Source: Marinifilaceae bacterium
GTDB lineage: Bacteria > Bacteroidota > Bacteroidia > Bacteroidales > Marinifilaceae
NCBI GenBank assembly: GCA_016744515.1
Contig: JADGEF010000021.1
Coordinates: forward strand, 1-37,777
Reading direction: 5' to 3'
Length of the DNA stretch: 37,777 nt
This document shows positions 23,583 to 32,360 of the stretch, piece after piece (the stretch's first letter is position 1; every line of letters starts with the position of its first letter). Below the pieces are notes generated by a model. It did not search any database and had not been told where the DNA came from. It was given only the letters and a program-made list of their open reading frames with translations. Both the position numbers and the translations under genes were made by a program.

Positions 23583-25934
23583 ATGAAAATTCAAAAAATT
23601 AATAATTGGTTTGAACGAAGAGCCACGGGTATAATAAAAAATCGTTGGGGCATCATTATTTTATTTGTTGCTATAGTGGGGGCATCATTTCTTGGTTTAA
23701 AAAATTTGGTTATGGACTCATCATGGGATAGTTATTTTCTAGAAAATGATCCTATGTTGTTGAAAACTGATGAGTTTAAAGACATTTTTGGTAATGATAG
23801 TTATGTTGCTGTGCTTACCGAATGTGACAATTCCTTTACAAAAGAATCATTGGAACTTATTCGTGAACTTTCAAATGAACTGCTTGATAGTATTTCGTAT
23901 GCAGATAAAATAACGTCACTTACCGATATCGAATTTATGGTGGGAACAGAGTATGGAATGCAAATTGAGCAGATTGTTCCCGAGATAATACCTTCGGATA
24001 AGCAAAGTTTGAAAATAATTAAAGACAAAGCCTTTTGCAAACCAAATATTGCAAGACGATTAGTATCAAAGGATGGTCGGCTTTCATGGGTTATTTTAAA
24101 ACTCCGCACTTTTCCCGAAGATTCTGTTTGGATGAAAACAAATCATAATTCTATAGAATATTTTACTGGAGAAGAAACTGATAAAATTATAAAAAAAGAT
24201 AAGTATAAGGCGATATCTCCAAGAGCTACAGGCTTGCCTTACTTGAATTATAAAAAGCAAAATTATTTTGGAGCAGAAACGGGTAGAGTGATGGGAATTG
24301 CTTTATTATTAGCGATTATTGTGTTGGTGTTTGCCACCCAATCATTTCGGGGTGTACTAGGTCCCTTATTAACGTCGGTAAGTTCTATCGTAATTATTTA
24401 TGGAATATTTGGATATGTTGGTTATGCTATTAACAGCTCAATGATGTCTGTTCCCATTCTGCTCTCGTTTGCTGTTGCTATTGCTTATAATATTCATCTT
24501 TTTTCATTCTTTAAAAAGCAATTTACTTTTCATGGGAAAAGAAAAAAAGCGATTATCGAATCTGTTAAAGAAATGGGATGGCCTATTATGTTTTCAGCAC
24601 TTACAACTATGGCTGCCTTACTTACATTCTTGATTATTCCCATGGCTCCTTTGCGTTTTGTTGGGCTTGCTACATCAGCTTGTGTATTACTTACATTCCT
24701 CATAGTTTTGTTGTTTATGCCAGCTTTATTAAGTTTTGGGAAAGACAAAAAACCAAATCCTATAATCAGGGAAAAAGGAGGTCGTTGGCTCGATCGTAAA
24801 ATGGGTGATTTGGGAGCATTTGTATTTTCACATTCTAAAGGTATTGTAGTCGTTTTCATTATCCTATCTGTTTTTTTTGCAATTGGCATAACAAAAGTAG
24901 AATCGGCTTTTGATCTTGAAAAAACCATGGGGCGTAAAATTCCTTATGTAAAAGATATTCTTCATATCAGTGAATCGGAATTGGGATCGATATATTCGTA
25001 CGATTTACTGATCGAATTTTCTGAAGATGGGAAGGCTAAACAACCTGAAAGTTTAAAGAAATTAGATGAAATAGCAGGATATGTAGAAAATTATGAGCTT
25101 ACAAAGCGAACAACATCAATTCTTGATATTTTAAAAGATTTGAACCAGACATTAAATGAAAATCAGGAAACTTACTATCGTATTCCCGAGAATGAAAATC
25201 AGGTTGCTCAAATGCTACTCTTATACGAAAATTCAGGAGGAACAGAATCGGAATATTGGATTGATTACGATTATAAACGCTTGCGCTTAATGGTTGAGTT
25301 ATCAACTTATAATTCTCGTGAATCAGAAAGAGAATTACAAGAGATTCAGGAAAAAGCCTTGGAACTATTCCCTGGTGCAACGGTAACTGTAGTTGGAAGT
25401 GTTCCGCAGTTTACGACTATGATGCAATATGTCGTAAAAGGACAGATACAATCATTTATTTTAGCATTAGTTATTGTTATGCTTCTTTTAATGTTTGTTT
25501 TTGGAAGTGTACGAATAGGATTAATAGGATTGATTCCGAATATTGCTCCAGCACTTGTTGTAGGAGGTGTAATGGGATGGTTAGATATACCTCTTGATAT
25601 GATGACTGCAACTATTATTCCAATGATACTGGGCTTAGCGGTGGATGATACGATTCATTTTATTAACCATGGTCATTTGGAATTTACCAAAACAGGAAAT
25701 TATAAAAAATCGATTATCAGATCATTCAGAACAGTTGGTGTGGCTTTGGTATTGTCAACTTTGGTAATATCAGCTAATTTCTTGGTTTATACGACATCTA
25801 CGGCCTTACAATATTTCAATTTAGGAATACTTGCTATTATGGGAATGTTAGCGGCTTTACTTTCTGATCTGTTTATTACTCCAATATTATTTAAAAGGTT
25901 TAAAATATTTGGAAAAGAAGAGTGTGTTAATTGA
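23583..25934 (+). CDS. MMPL/HAE3 family RND transporter
   Basis: The 783-residue inner-membrane protein has the RND layout of twelve membrane segments with two large periplasmic loops: segment 1 at about 20-40, loop 41-225, segments 2-6 at about 235-385, segment 7 near 420, loop 440-625, segments 8-12 to the end. The MMPL mark LGLAVDDTIHFINH (about 682-695) is present in the second half, and the first half has AIAYNIHLF at the matching place. HAE3/MMPL proteins move lipids or hydrophobic compounds such as hopanoids or mycolates. The LolA-like protein and barrel at 29252-31473 are common partners of such transporters. It has its own TetR-type promoter and a terminator at 25947-25993. Confidence 0.92.
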   Translation: MKIQKINNWFERRATGIIKNRWGIIILFVAIVGASFLGLKNLVMDSSWDSYFLENDPMLLKTDEFKDIFGNDSYVAVLTECDNSFTKESLELIRELSNELLDSISYADKITSLTDIEFMVGTEYGMQIEQIVPEIIPSDKQSLKIIKDKAFCKPNIARRLVSKDGRLSWVILKLRTFPEDSVWMKTNHNSIEYFTGEETDKIIKKDKYKAISPRATGLPYLNYKKQNYFGAETGRVMGIALLLAIIVLVFATQSFRGVLGPLLTSVSSIVIIYGIFGYVGYAINSSMMSVPILLSFAVAIAYNIHLFSFFKKQFTFHGKRKKAIIESVKEMGWPIMFSALTTMAALLTFLIIPMAPLRFVGLATSACVLLTFLIVLLFMPALLSFGKDKKPNPIIREKGGRWLDRKMGDLGAFVFSHSKGIVVVFIILSVFFAIGITKVESAFDLEKTMGRKIPYVKDILHISESELGSIYSYDLLIEFSEDGKAKQPESLKKLDEIAGYVENYELTKRTTSILDILKDLNQTLNENQETYYRIPENENQVAQMLLLYENSGGTESEYWIDYDYKRLRLMVELSTYNSRESERELQEIQEKALELFPGATVTVVGSVPQFTTMMQYVVKGQIQSFILALVIVMLLLMFVFGSVRIGLIGLIPNIAPALVVGGVMGWLDIPLDMMTATIIPMILGLAVDDTIHFINHGHLEFTKTGNYKKSIIRSFRTVGVALVLSTLVISANFLVYTTSTALQYFNLGILAIMGMLAALLSDLFITPILFKRFKIFGKEECVN

Positions 25935-25946
25935 TAATTAATAGTG

Positions 25947-25993
25947 GATAATTGATGGTAATGATATCTTATAAACTATCAATTATCTTTTTT
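25947..25993 (+). terminator. Intrinsic terminator after the RND gene
   Basis: GATAATTGAT (25947-25956) pairs with ATCAATTATC (25978-25987), followed directly by six T residues. It begins 13 bases after the RND stop codon, so part of transcription should end before the next gene. Confidence 0.7.
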
Positions 25994-26018
25994 AAAGTTT
26001 TAATCAGAAAGGAAAAAG

Positions 26019-26558
26019 ATGTTTGAATTTAATTTTTCAATAGAAAATGGATGGATATTGAGCCTTATTTTTTTATTAATCTCATATGTTCCCATGATTT
26101 TTGGAGGCAAAGGAGCAAAACGATTGGTTAATTTTTCATGGATGAATAAAAGAGGTAAAGTGCTGTCATTCATTATTTTGATATTGTTTTTGCTTATTGT
26201 TATTTTGCCTATTTTTAATCGAATTACTAATAATGAGATATCTATAATTATTGGGTTTATTTTGTATGCTATTGGAGCAATAGGAATAATAACTAGTTAT
26301 ATTAATTATTTCACAACACCTTTAAATCAATTGATAGTGAGGGGAATGTACAGGATGTCTCGGAATCCTATCTATGTGTTTACCTTAATTTCTTTTATTG
26401 GGATTGCTGTTTTATGTGAATCATTTTTATTGGGTTTTTTATTTCTGATTTATTCTATTATTCAGCATCCCATTATTAAGGAAGAAGAACGATTTTGTGA
26501 AAATAATTTTGGAGAGGAATACGAGATATACAAAAAACACACAAGACGATATCTATAG
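26019..26558 (+). CDS. Isoprenylcysteine carboxyl methyltransferase (ICMT)/PEMT-like membrane protein
   Basis: The 179-residue protein has four to five membrane segments (about 10-28, 45-65, 72-95, 120-145). The C-terminal part carries the ICMT/PEMT marks: RGMYRMSRNPIYVFT (about 108-122) and HPIIKEEERFCENNFGEEYEIY (about 149-170), which bind SAM and the lipid-like acceptor in characterised homologues. Bacterial members methylate lipids or small molecules, or have unknown roles. The position after an RND lipid-type transporter suggests a lipid acceptor; this is inference. It is preceded by a terminator and followed by a hairpin at 26577-26603. Confidence 0.85.
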   Translation: MFEFNFSIENGWILSLIFLLISYVPMIFGGKGAKRLVNFSWMNKRGKVLSFIILILFLLIVILPIFNRITNNEISIIIGFILYAIGAIGIITSYINYFTTPLNQLIVRGMYRMSRNPIYVFTLISFIGIAVLCESFLLGFLFLIYSIIQHPIIKEEERFCENNFGEEYEIYKKHTRRYL

Positions 26559-26576
26559 GGAGAGGATTATTGATCT

Positions 26577-26603
26577 CAAGTTGAGCGGTTTTTGCTCAAC
26601 TTG
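26577..26603. terminator. 10-bp hairpin CAAGTTGAGC/GCTCAACTTG
   Basis: The perfect stem (26577-26586 with 26594-26603) with loop GGTTTTT lies between the ICMT-like and ArsP_2-like genes. There is no U run. It may be a weak terminator or a processing site. Confidence 0.5.
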
Positions 26604-26638
26604 GGTGATAATAAAACTTCTGGTTAAAAATTGAGTTT

Positions 26639-27856
26639 ATGATTAAAGATATATTTGAAATACTGATAGCCTGTGCCGAAAATGCCTTTTTACAAGTTGG
26701 TGTTTTTGTAGGTGCCGTACTCTTATTGTTTGGGTTTATTAATTACAAACGTCAAGGTAAATTTGTGCAATCGCTGGAGAATTCTAAAAGATGGCAGCCT
26801 ATATTTGGTTCTTTATTAGGACTATCACCTGGTTGTGGTGGAGCTATATTTGTGATGCCTCTCTACTTAAAAGGAACCGTAACTTTTGGTACAGTGGTGG
26901 CTACTTTAATTGCTACTATGGGCGATTCTGCTTTTGTATTGATATCAACACTTCCTAAAAAATACCTTTTGGTGTCTTTAATAAGTATAATTGTGGCTAT
27001 AGTTACAGGTTATATTGTTGATAAGCTAAATATTGATAAAAGATTTATCCAAAGAAAAAAGCTTTTAATAAATGAGTTAGAAAAGAAAAAAAATCAACAT
27101 GAAATTTTGGAAAAAGAACTTGTAGCAAAGGGACTTCATCAGGATTGTATGTGTCATATCGGACATAAAGAAGGTGATAATATTGATATTCTTTTGCACC
27201 ATCAGCAAAAACAGGAACCGAAATGGGTGCATGCATTTACCCATAAGTGTGCTTATAAAGCATTTTGGATACTTGCAAGCATAGGCTTGGTACTCGGGAT
27301 ATTATTGCTTTTTCAGATTAATGTAAATACAAGCATCAAAATACCCTATTTAGGACTCATTATTGGTATTGCTGGAACATTATTTTCGGCAGTGTATATG
27401 ATTATCAACAAAAAATTTGTGAAAAATGATACTCACGAAGAAGAAGAAAGTAAGATATTCTCTCTGAAAGAAACCCTGATACACAGTGCTGAAGATACTG
27501 CTTTTGTAAACACATGGGTATTTGTTGCTTATGTAATTTATGAAATAGCAGTTTATGCTGTTGGTGGAGAACCGGTTGTTCGCGAATGGATGACTTCGGC
27601 AGGTGTTATTTCCGTAATAATTGGTGCAGCAATAGGTTTAATCCCTGGGTGTGGACCTCAAATAATTTTTGTATCTCTTTATGCACAAGGTCTGTTACCT
27701 TTTTCAGCATTATTGGCAAATGCTCTTTCGCAAGATGGCGATGCTTTATTCCCATTGCTTGCTATTGATAAAAAATCATCTTTAATCGCAACAATTATCA
27801 CAACAATTCCTGCTTTAATAGTAGGACTAACTGTTTACTATTTTTTTAATGGCTAA
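26639..27856 (+). CDS. Putative 10-TM heavy-metal permease (ArsP_2-like, PF11449 type)
   Basis: The 405-residue membrane protein is internally duplicated. Each half has a PGCG motif opening a membrane segment: SPGCGGAIFVMPLY (about 63-76) and IPGCGPQIIFVSLY (about 334-347), each followed by a TxxxxxGD or SQDGDALF segment (about 99-102 and 364-370). This fits the putative heavy-metal exporter family ArsP_2, sometimes annotated as a manganese transporter. The loop between the halves (about 150-205) is rich in His and Cys: HQDCMCHIGHKEG, LLHHQQK and HAFTHKC, which would suit metal sensing. Substrate is unproven. Together with CDF it gives two metal exporters in the region. Confidence 0.82.
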   Translation: MIKDIFEILIACAENAFLQVGVFVGAVLLLFGFINYKRQGKFVQSLENSKRWQPIFGSLLGLSPGCGGAIFVMPLYLKGTVTFGTVVATLIATMGDSAFVLISTLPKKYLLVSLISIIVAIVTGYIVDKLNIDKRFIQRKKLLINELEKKKNQHEILEKELVAKGLHQDCMCHIGHKEGDNIDILLHHQQKQEPKWVHAFTHKCAYKAFWILASIGLVLGILLLFQINVNTSIKIPYLGLIIGIAGTLFSAVYMIINKKFVKNDTHEEEESKIFSLKETLIHSAEDTAFVNTWVFVAYVIYEIAVYAVGGEPVVREWMTSAGVISVIIGAAIGLIPGCGPQIIFVSLYAQGLLPFSALLANALSQDGDALFPLLAIDKKSSLIATIITTIPALIVGLTVYYFFNG

Positions 27857-27863
27857 AAAAGTT

Positions 27864-27950
27864 ATGTGGAAAATTCTTGTTGCATATTGTTCATAATCAG
27901 TTTTTATTAAAAGAAATGTTAATAATTTTGATAGAATAACAAATCATGAT
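27864..27950 (+). pseudogene. Decayed flavodoxin N-terminal fragment, copy 1
   Basis: ATG at 27864 opens MWKILVAYCS, then a TAA, then SVFIKRNVNNFDRI. It matches, codon by codon with one gap, the fragment at 29031 (MQKILITYYSESDSTK-stop-IAKIIFDTI). The pattern is the flavodoxin FMN-phosphate loop start, MKILIxYxSxxxxTxxIA. In-frame stops and the missing remainder show it is dead. It is followed by a hairpin TGCCTTT/AAAGGCA at 27950-27967. Confidence 0.5.
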
Positions 27951-28013
27951 GCCTTTTAATAAAGGCAAATAAAGTTGAATACCTTAATTACGATGGAAGT
28001 ATTATTCAATAGA

Positions 28014-28142
28014 TCGTGAGATATGAGAATAAAGACATGAGATTGATTTACAAACTACTTGTAATCAGAATATTGCAATAAGCGCAATGAATCGCAAATA
28101 GGCTTATTATCAAATACTTATAAAACCTTACCGAACTATTGT
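28014..28142 (+). repeat. Dispersed intergenic repeat, copy 3 (divergent)
   Basis: CGTGAGATATGAGAAT, GACATGAGATTGATTTACAAACT and the end ACCTTACCGAACTATTG match the copies at 36417-36552 (same strand) and 619-755 (opposite strand), with more differences in the middle. The stretch 27857-28252 has no other feature but the flavodoxin remnant. Confidence 0.6.
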
Positions 28143-28252
28143 TATTGATACACCAAATATATATGGAAAACCAGTTCTCAAAATCGTAAAGTTTCTTGAA
28201 AAGAGTAAAGATAAATTCCAAATTAACTAAACATTAAGTTAATCATTATAAG

Positions 28253-29008
28253 ATGAATAAAAATTATTTAGACAAGCAATTTGAATTGAGATATTTTGAG
28301 ATGAATGAATTTGGAGTTGCTTCGCCAACGTCTATTTTAACTTTATTAGAAGAAACTGCCGCTGATCATTGTTGTTTGATAAATCATAGTTTAGATCAAT
28401 TAGCAGAACAGAATATTGGATGGATTTTAATTTCAGGATATATGCAAATAGAACGCTATCCAGCTTATAGAGAAAAAATTACAGTTAGAACATGGTTGTC
28501 GAAATATTCAAATATTAAGGGATTTAGAGAAAATATTATTTATGACGAGCAAGGTCTTATTATTGGAAGAGCTAAAGGTCTGTGGGTTTTCTTTGACATC
28601 GAAAAAAGGAGACCTATTCAAATATTTAATGATATAAAAAATAGTTGGTCTTTTAAAAGTGAAGAATGTATAAATTATAATATAGCTAAAAAAATTAATG
28701 CAATTGATTCTGCAAATTATACAAGGATATTTAAAGTCAATCGCTATGATACAGATAAGAATAAGCATGTAAACAATATTAGATATTTACAATGGGCAAT
28801 TGAGTCAGTTCCTGACGAGATTATTAATAATTATTATTTGTTCTCTATAGACGGCCGATTTGTTGCTGAAGCTCAATATGATGATACAATAATTTCTTTA
28901 GCTGAAGAGGATGGTATAGACACATCATTTTTACATACAATTAAAATTCAAAATAATAATAAAGTATGTGCAATAGCCAAAACAGTATGGAAGAAAATCG
29001 AAACATGA
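28253..29008 (+). CDS. Acyl-ACP thioesterase (FatA/FatB type)
   Basis: The 251-residue protein is a double hot-dog thioesterase that releases free fatty acids from acyl-ACP in the cytoplasm. The first hot-dog (about 1-135) has RYFEMNEFGVASPTSILTLLEETAADH and GWILISGYMQIERYP. The second starts with the hallmark NKHVNNIRYLQW (about 169-180), which contains the conserved His and Asn of the active site. Length is typical for bacterial forms. It lies between two decayed flavodoxin starts and before the LolA-like protein. A supply of fatty acids to the lipid transported by the RND system would make sense but is inference. Confidence 0.92.
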   Translation: MNKNYLDKQFELRYFEMNEFGVASPTSILTLLEETAADHCCLINHSLDQLAEQNIGWILISGYMQIERYPAYREKITVRTWLSKYSNIKGFRENIIYDEQGLIIGRAKGLWVFFDIEKRRPIQIFNDIKNSWSFKSEECINYNIAKKINAIDSANYTRIFKVNRYDTDKNKHVNNIRYLQWAIESVPDEIINNYYLFSIDGRFVAEAQYDDTIISLAEEDGIDTSFLHTIKIQNNNKVCAIAKTVWKKIET

Positions 29009-29030
29009 ACGCACAATAGATAAAATAGCT

Positions 29031-29208
29031 ATGCAGAAAATTCTTATTACATATTATTCAGAATCAGATTCTACTAAATAAATTGCTAAAATAATTTTTG
29101 ATACAATAATATGAAAGGTACTTGTGTGAAATGTTTGTGCGCTAGTAGCTGTCTGACAGCAAGTTATGTGTAGAGGGTTGTAGAGATGTTGTCGCAAGAA
29201 GAAAATAA
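29031..29208 (+). pseudogene. Decayed flavodoxin fragment, copy 2
   Basis: MQKILITYYSESDSTK, an in-frame TAA, then IAKIIFDTI: this is the first strand, FMN loop and first helix of a flavodoxin, interrupted by a stop codon. After a disordered middle, 29176-29208 reads GCRDVVARRK and stop, which resembles the last helix of flavodoxins. The central domain is gone, so it appears to be an internally deleted gene. It is homologous to the fragment at 27864. Confidence 0.5.
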
Positions 29209-29251
29209 CAAGACTATAAATTAGAATAATTAACAATTAAACATAAAGACA

Positions 29252-30037
29252 ATGAAGTATTTTAAATTTCAAATTTTCGTAGCCATGGTGTTATTGGTAA
29301 CTATAAGTGCATCGGCACAATCGCTTACAGGTCGTGATATTATGCAAAAAGTTGATGACCGTCCAGATGGTGATACGCGATTTATGGAGATGACAATGAA
29401 GTTAATAAACAAACGGAAGCGTATTCGTGAAAGAAATGTAGAATCATATTCTATGGATATAGGAAAGGACAAGAAAACCATCATGTTTTTTTTATATCCG
29501 GGTGATGTAAAAGGAACAGGTTTTCTTACCTGGGATTACGATGAGATTGACAGAGACGACGACAAGTGGCTCTATTTGCCAGCTATGAAAAAAACGCGTC
29601 GTATTAGTGGTACATCGGCGAAAGCTGATTATTTTATGGGAACTGATTTTACTTATGACGATATGGGAAGCCGTAATATTGATGAAGATATTCATAAGCT
29701 TTTACGGGAGGAAACTATTGACGGACATAAGTGTTGGGTAATAGAGTCGACATCTAAAGACAGTCGTGATATTTATTCAAAAAAAATATCATGGATTAGG
29801 ATAGATTGTCTAATTGCATTAAAAGTAGAGTATTACGATAAACTGAGTAAATTACATCGTCAACTTTCTCTTTCAAATATAGAAAAAATTGATGGTTTTT
29901 GGATTGCAAAAAAATTGGTAATGAAAAATGTTCAGACATATCATGAAACCATAATGGAAAAAATAAACCCCAAATTTAATGTGCCCATTCAGAAAGGTTT
30001 ATTTACTGTTCAGAAACTTGAGGATGGAGAGTTTTAA
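29252..30037 (+). CDS. Outer-membrane lipoprotein-sorting (LolA-like) protein
   Basis: The 261-residue exported protein has a signal peptide (1-23, ending ASAQ), then [15 protein letters not shown] and the eleven-strand LolA-like fold with [41 protein letters not shown] and a C-terminal part [16 protein letters not shown]. This family (PF17131 type) often sits beside MMPL/HAE3 RND genes and outer-membrane barrels, where it is thought to carry a lipid or lipoprotein through the periplasm. Here it is 3.3 kb after the RND gene and 206 bases before the barrel, which keeps the three-part set, although other genes lie between. Confidence 0.92.
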   Translation: MKYFKFQIFVAMVLLVTISASAQSLTGRDIMQKVDDRPDGDTRFMEMTMKLINKRKRIRERNVESYSMDIGKDKKTIMFFLYPGDVKGTGFLTWDYDEIDRDDDKWLYLPAMKKTRRISGTSAKADYFMGTDFTYDDMGSRNIDEDIHKLLREETIDGHKCWVIESTSKDSRDIYSKKISWIRIDCLIALKVEYYDKLSKLHRQLSLSNIEKIDGFWIAKKLVMKNVQTYHETIMEKINPKFNVPIQKGLFTVQKLEDGEF

Positions 30038-30243
30038 GCATAAGATTTTTGGAAATTTCGATTTGCTTTTATTTGTTTCTTTCACTAATCTATAATTAAT
30101 ATTGGTTTAGTGTAAAATTTATTGGTATGCTAATGATTAAAGGAGTCGGTTTAGTCGTTTCGAGAAAACAAGCTGTAGCCTTTAGTTTAGCTATTGGTTA
30201 GCAGTTTAAATTATTATGTGGTAAATAAGATAAATACAAACAG

Positions 30244-31473
30244 ATGAAAAAACACAACTATATACTTTTGTTCTTTTTTTTGCCTTTACTTCTAAATGCA
30301 CAAAATAATAAAGATAATAAGATGAAATTCAATGGTTTTGTTGATACTTATCATGCAGTAAGAAGTAAGAGCCCGAACGATTTCATTAGCTCCAGAAGCA
30401 GGTTAAGGGGAGAACTAAAAGTAAGAGAAGGAAATTCGTATTTGTATTCTTCCTTTAATATTGAAGAAAATAGTGTCTTGGAAAATCAATCAGGTTTTGA
30501 ATTAAAGGAGGCTTATTTAAACTATAGTTCCGATAATTGGAACATAAGAGCTGGACGACAAATAATTATTTGGGGAGCTGCCGATGGCGTTCGAATTACC
30601 GACCTGCTTTCACCAATGGATTATACTGAGTTTCTGGCTCGTGATTACGATGATATCCGTATGCCTATTGATGCCTTTAGGTTTCGGTATTTTAAAAATA
30701 ATATGAAATTGGATTTTGTTTTAGTCCCTACAGTTACACCTTTTATAATACCAGTTAATTATGAAAATCCGTGGGCATTTAAATTTTCAAATTTAACGAA
30801 GAATATAAAAATATTAAAAGAAAATAAACCCGAAAAAAAAATTGCCAATAGTGAGATTGGTATGCGTTTGAGTTATGCTCTTCCAGGTATCGATTTTTCT
30901 TTGGCAGGACTTTATACCTGGGATAAAATGCCTATTCTAAGGAGTAAAATGATTAGAGATACTTTATTTGTAAATCCTGAATATCATAGAATGACTTTTC
31001 TGGGGGGAGATATTTCAAAACCACTAGGACAGTTTGTTTTTAGGGGGGAAGTAGCAGTAAATTTCACAAAACACTTCCTGTGTACAGAGATTGAAGATAA
31101 ATTGGATCGTAAAAACACAATAAACTATTTATTGGGTATAGATTGGTATCCAGCAGGAGAATGGACAATTATGACACAATTTTCCTGCGAGAGTATTTTG
31201 AATTATTCACAGAAAATACGACAAGAGGAACACAAATCTCTTATTACTAATAAAGTATCGAAGAAGTTATTTAATAGTAGTTTGGAGATTTCTGATTTTA
31301 CTTACTATGATGTAAATAATAATGCTTTTTTTAGTCGTTTTTCTTCGGATTATTCTCTTTCTGATCAAATACATTTATGTGTAGGATACGATTGGTTTCA
31401 TGGCGATAAAGGAATGTTTGGAATGTACAAAGATAACTCAGAGATGTGGATTAAAGCAAAGTATAGTTTTTAA
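30244..31473 (+). CDS. Outer-membrane beta-barrel, DUF1302-like
   Basis: The 409-residue protein has a signal peptide (1-20, ending LNAQ) and about sixteen amphipathic strands to a terminal strand ending MWIKAKYSF, whose last Phe is the BAM recognition residue. Strand YSSDNWNIRAGRQIIIWGAADGVRITDLLSPMDYTEF has the R-x-GRQ-x-x-x-WG pattern of the DUF1302 group, whose members accompany RND/LolA-like systems. It should be the outer-membrane end of the system, forming a channel or docking place for the lipid. The fold is clear; the exact family is less so. No gene follows in the same operon but the transposase relic. Confidence 0.85.
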   Translation: MKKHNYILLFFFLPLLLNAQNNKDNKMKFNGFVDTYHAVRSKSPNDFISSRSRLRGELKVREGNSYLYSSFNIEENSVLENQSGFELKEAYLNYSSDNWNIRAGRQIIIWGAADGVRITDLLSPMDYTEFLARDYDDIRMPIDAFRFRYFKNNMKLDFVLVPTVTPFIIPVNYENPWAFKFSNLTKNIKILKENKPEKKIANSEIGMRLSYALPGIDFSLAGLYTWDKMPILRSKMIRDTLFVNPEYHRMTFLGGDISKPLGQFVFRGEVAVNFTKHFLCTEIEDKLDRKNTINYLLGIDWYPAGEWTIMTQFSCESILNYSQKIRQEEHKSLITNKVSKKLFNSSLEISDFTYYDVNNNAFFSRFSSDYSLSDQIHLCVGYDWFHGDKGMFGMYKDNSEMWIKAKYSF

Positions 31474-31502
31474 TACGATTTATTAATGATCAGCATTTAG
31501 AT

Positions 31503-31646
31503 ATGCCAAAGTATAATCGGAATCATAAATTCTGGCAAAGCAATTATCACGATCATATTATTCGAGATGAGCAGGAATATTATCGAGTAGTAAAATATAT
31601 TATAGAAAATCCCAAGAAATGGGAACAGGATAAATCCCAAAAATGA
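31503..31646 (+). pseudogene. C-terminal remnant of a Y1 (TnpREP/IS200-like) transposase
   Basis: A 47-codon frame reads MPKYNRNHKFWQSNY, HDHIIRDEQEYYRVVKYI, IENPKKWEQDK. This is the end of REP-associated HUH transposases, with FWQxxYxDHIIRxxxE and the YIxxNPxKW helix that carries the catalytic Tyr. The whole N-terminal HUH part is missing, so it cannot transpose. It lies between the barrel and phosphoesterase genes. Confidence 0.7.
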
Positions 31647-31685
31647 ATATCTTCAAGACCTGAATTTAACCCAAAAGGAAAGCTA

Positions 31686-32315
31686 ATGAAATTGATCTGT
31701 ATATCGGATACACATGGTAGGCATCGTGAGGTAGATTTGTCGTCGGCTGATATGATTATTCATGCAGGAGATATGAGTAAGAATGGGACTAAAGAGCAGA
31801 TTCAAGATTTTATCGACTGGTTTTCTTCACTTGATTATCAGTATAAAATATTGGTTGCTGGTAACCACGATTTCTTTTTTGAGCAAGCTACTTCGAAAGA
31901 GATTAAAAAGATGATACCTGAAGGCGTTATTTATTTGTGCGATTCGGGTGTTGATATTGAAGGGATTAAGTTTTGGGGATCGCCAGTTCAACCCTTGTTT
32001 CAGAATTGGGCTTTTAACCGTAGTGCAAAGAGTATTTGTAAGCATTGGAACGAGATACCTAACGACACGGATATTTTAATTACTCATGTACCGCCACAGA
32101 ATATTTTGGATAAGAATGGGAGAGAGGAATTATGCGGTTGTCCGAATCTCACTCCTCGAGTTAAAGAGATAAAACCACGCTATCATATTTTTGGTCATAT
32201 ACACGAAAGCTATGGTAGGCTCGAAGAGGATGGTGTAAGCTATATTAATTGCAGCAACCTTAATCACCTGTACGAATATGCAAATAAGCCCATTTTACTT
32301 GATATCAATTTATAA
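31686..32315 (+). CDS. Calcineurin-like metallophosphoesterase
   Basis: The 209-residue cytoplasmic protein shows the full metal-binding set of the family: Asp8-x-His10 (SDTH), Gly28-Asp29 (AGDM), Gly59-Asn60-His61-Asp62 (GNHD), His near 140 in ITHVPP and GHIH near 172-175. Two metal ions would be bound. The insert CGCPNL near 156-161 is typical of the small subgroup related to mammalian UPF0046/MPPED-type enzymes. The natural phosphoester is unknown; cyclic nucleotides are a possibility. It is followed by the sensor gene at 32361 with a 45-base gap, so the two may be co-transcribed. Confidence 0.93.
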   Translation: MKLICISDTHGRHREVDLSSADMIIHAGDMSKNGTKEQIQDFIDWFSSLDYQYKILVAGNHDFFFEQATSKEIKKMIPEGVIYLCDSGVDIEGIKFWGSPVQPLFQNWAFNRSAKSICKHWNEIPNDTDILITHVPPQNILDKNGREELCGCPNLTPRVKEIKPRYHIFGHIHESYGRLEEDGVSYINCSNLNHLYEYANKPILLDINL

Positions 32316-32360
32316 TAAAGATGTTATCTTCAAGTTTGAAGAATTTCTATACACGCTAAT

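Noticed and set aside
24530..24928. 132-codon frame on the minus strand inside the RND gene
   Set aside because: It lies fully opposite a well-supported membrane protein gene; no independent promoter or domain pattern. Similar antisense frames (8721-9246, 22387-22719, 25099-25380, 28508-28768) were dropped for the same reason.
30127..30201. Small frame MLMIKGVGLVVSRKQAVAFSLAIG before the barrel gene
   Set aside because: Only 24 codons, no promoter or repeat support, and no family recognised; not distinguishable from chance in AT-rich DNA.
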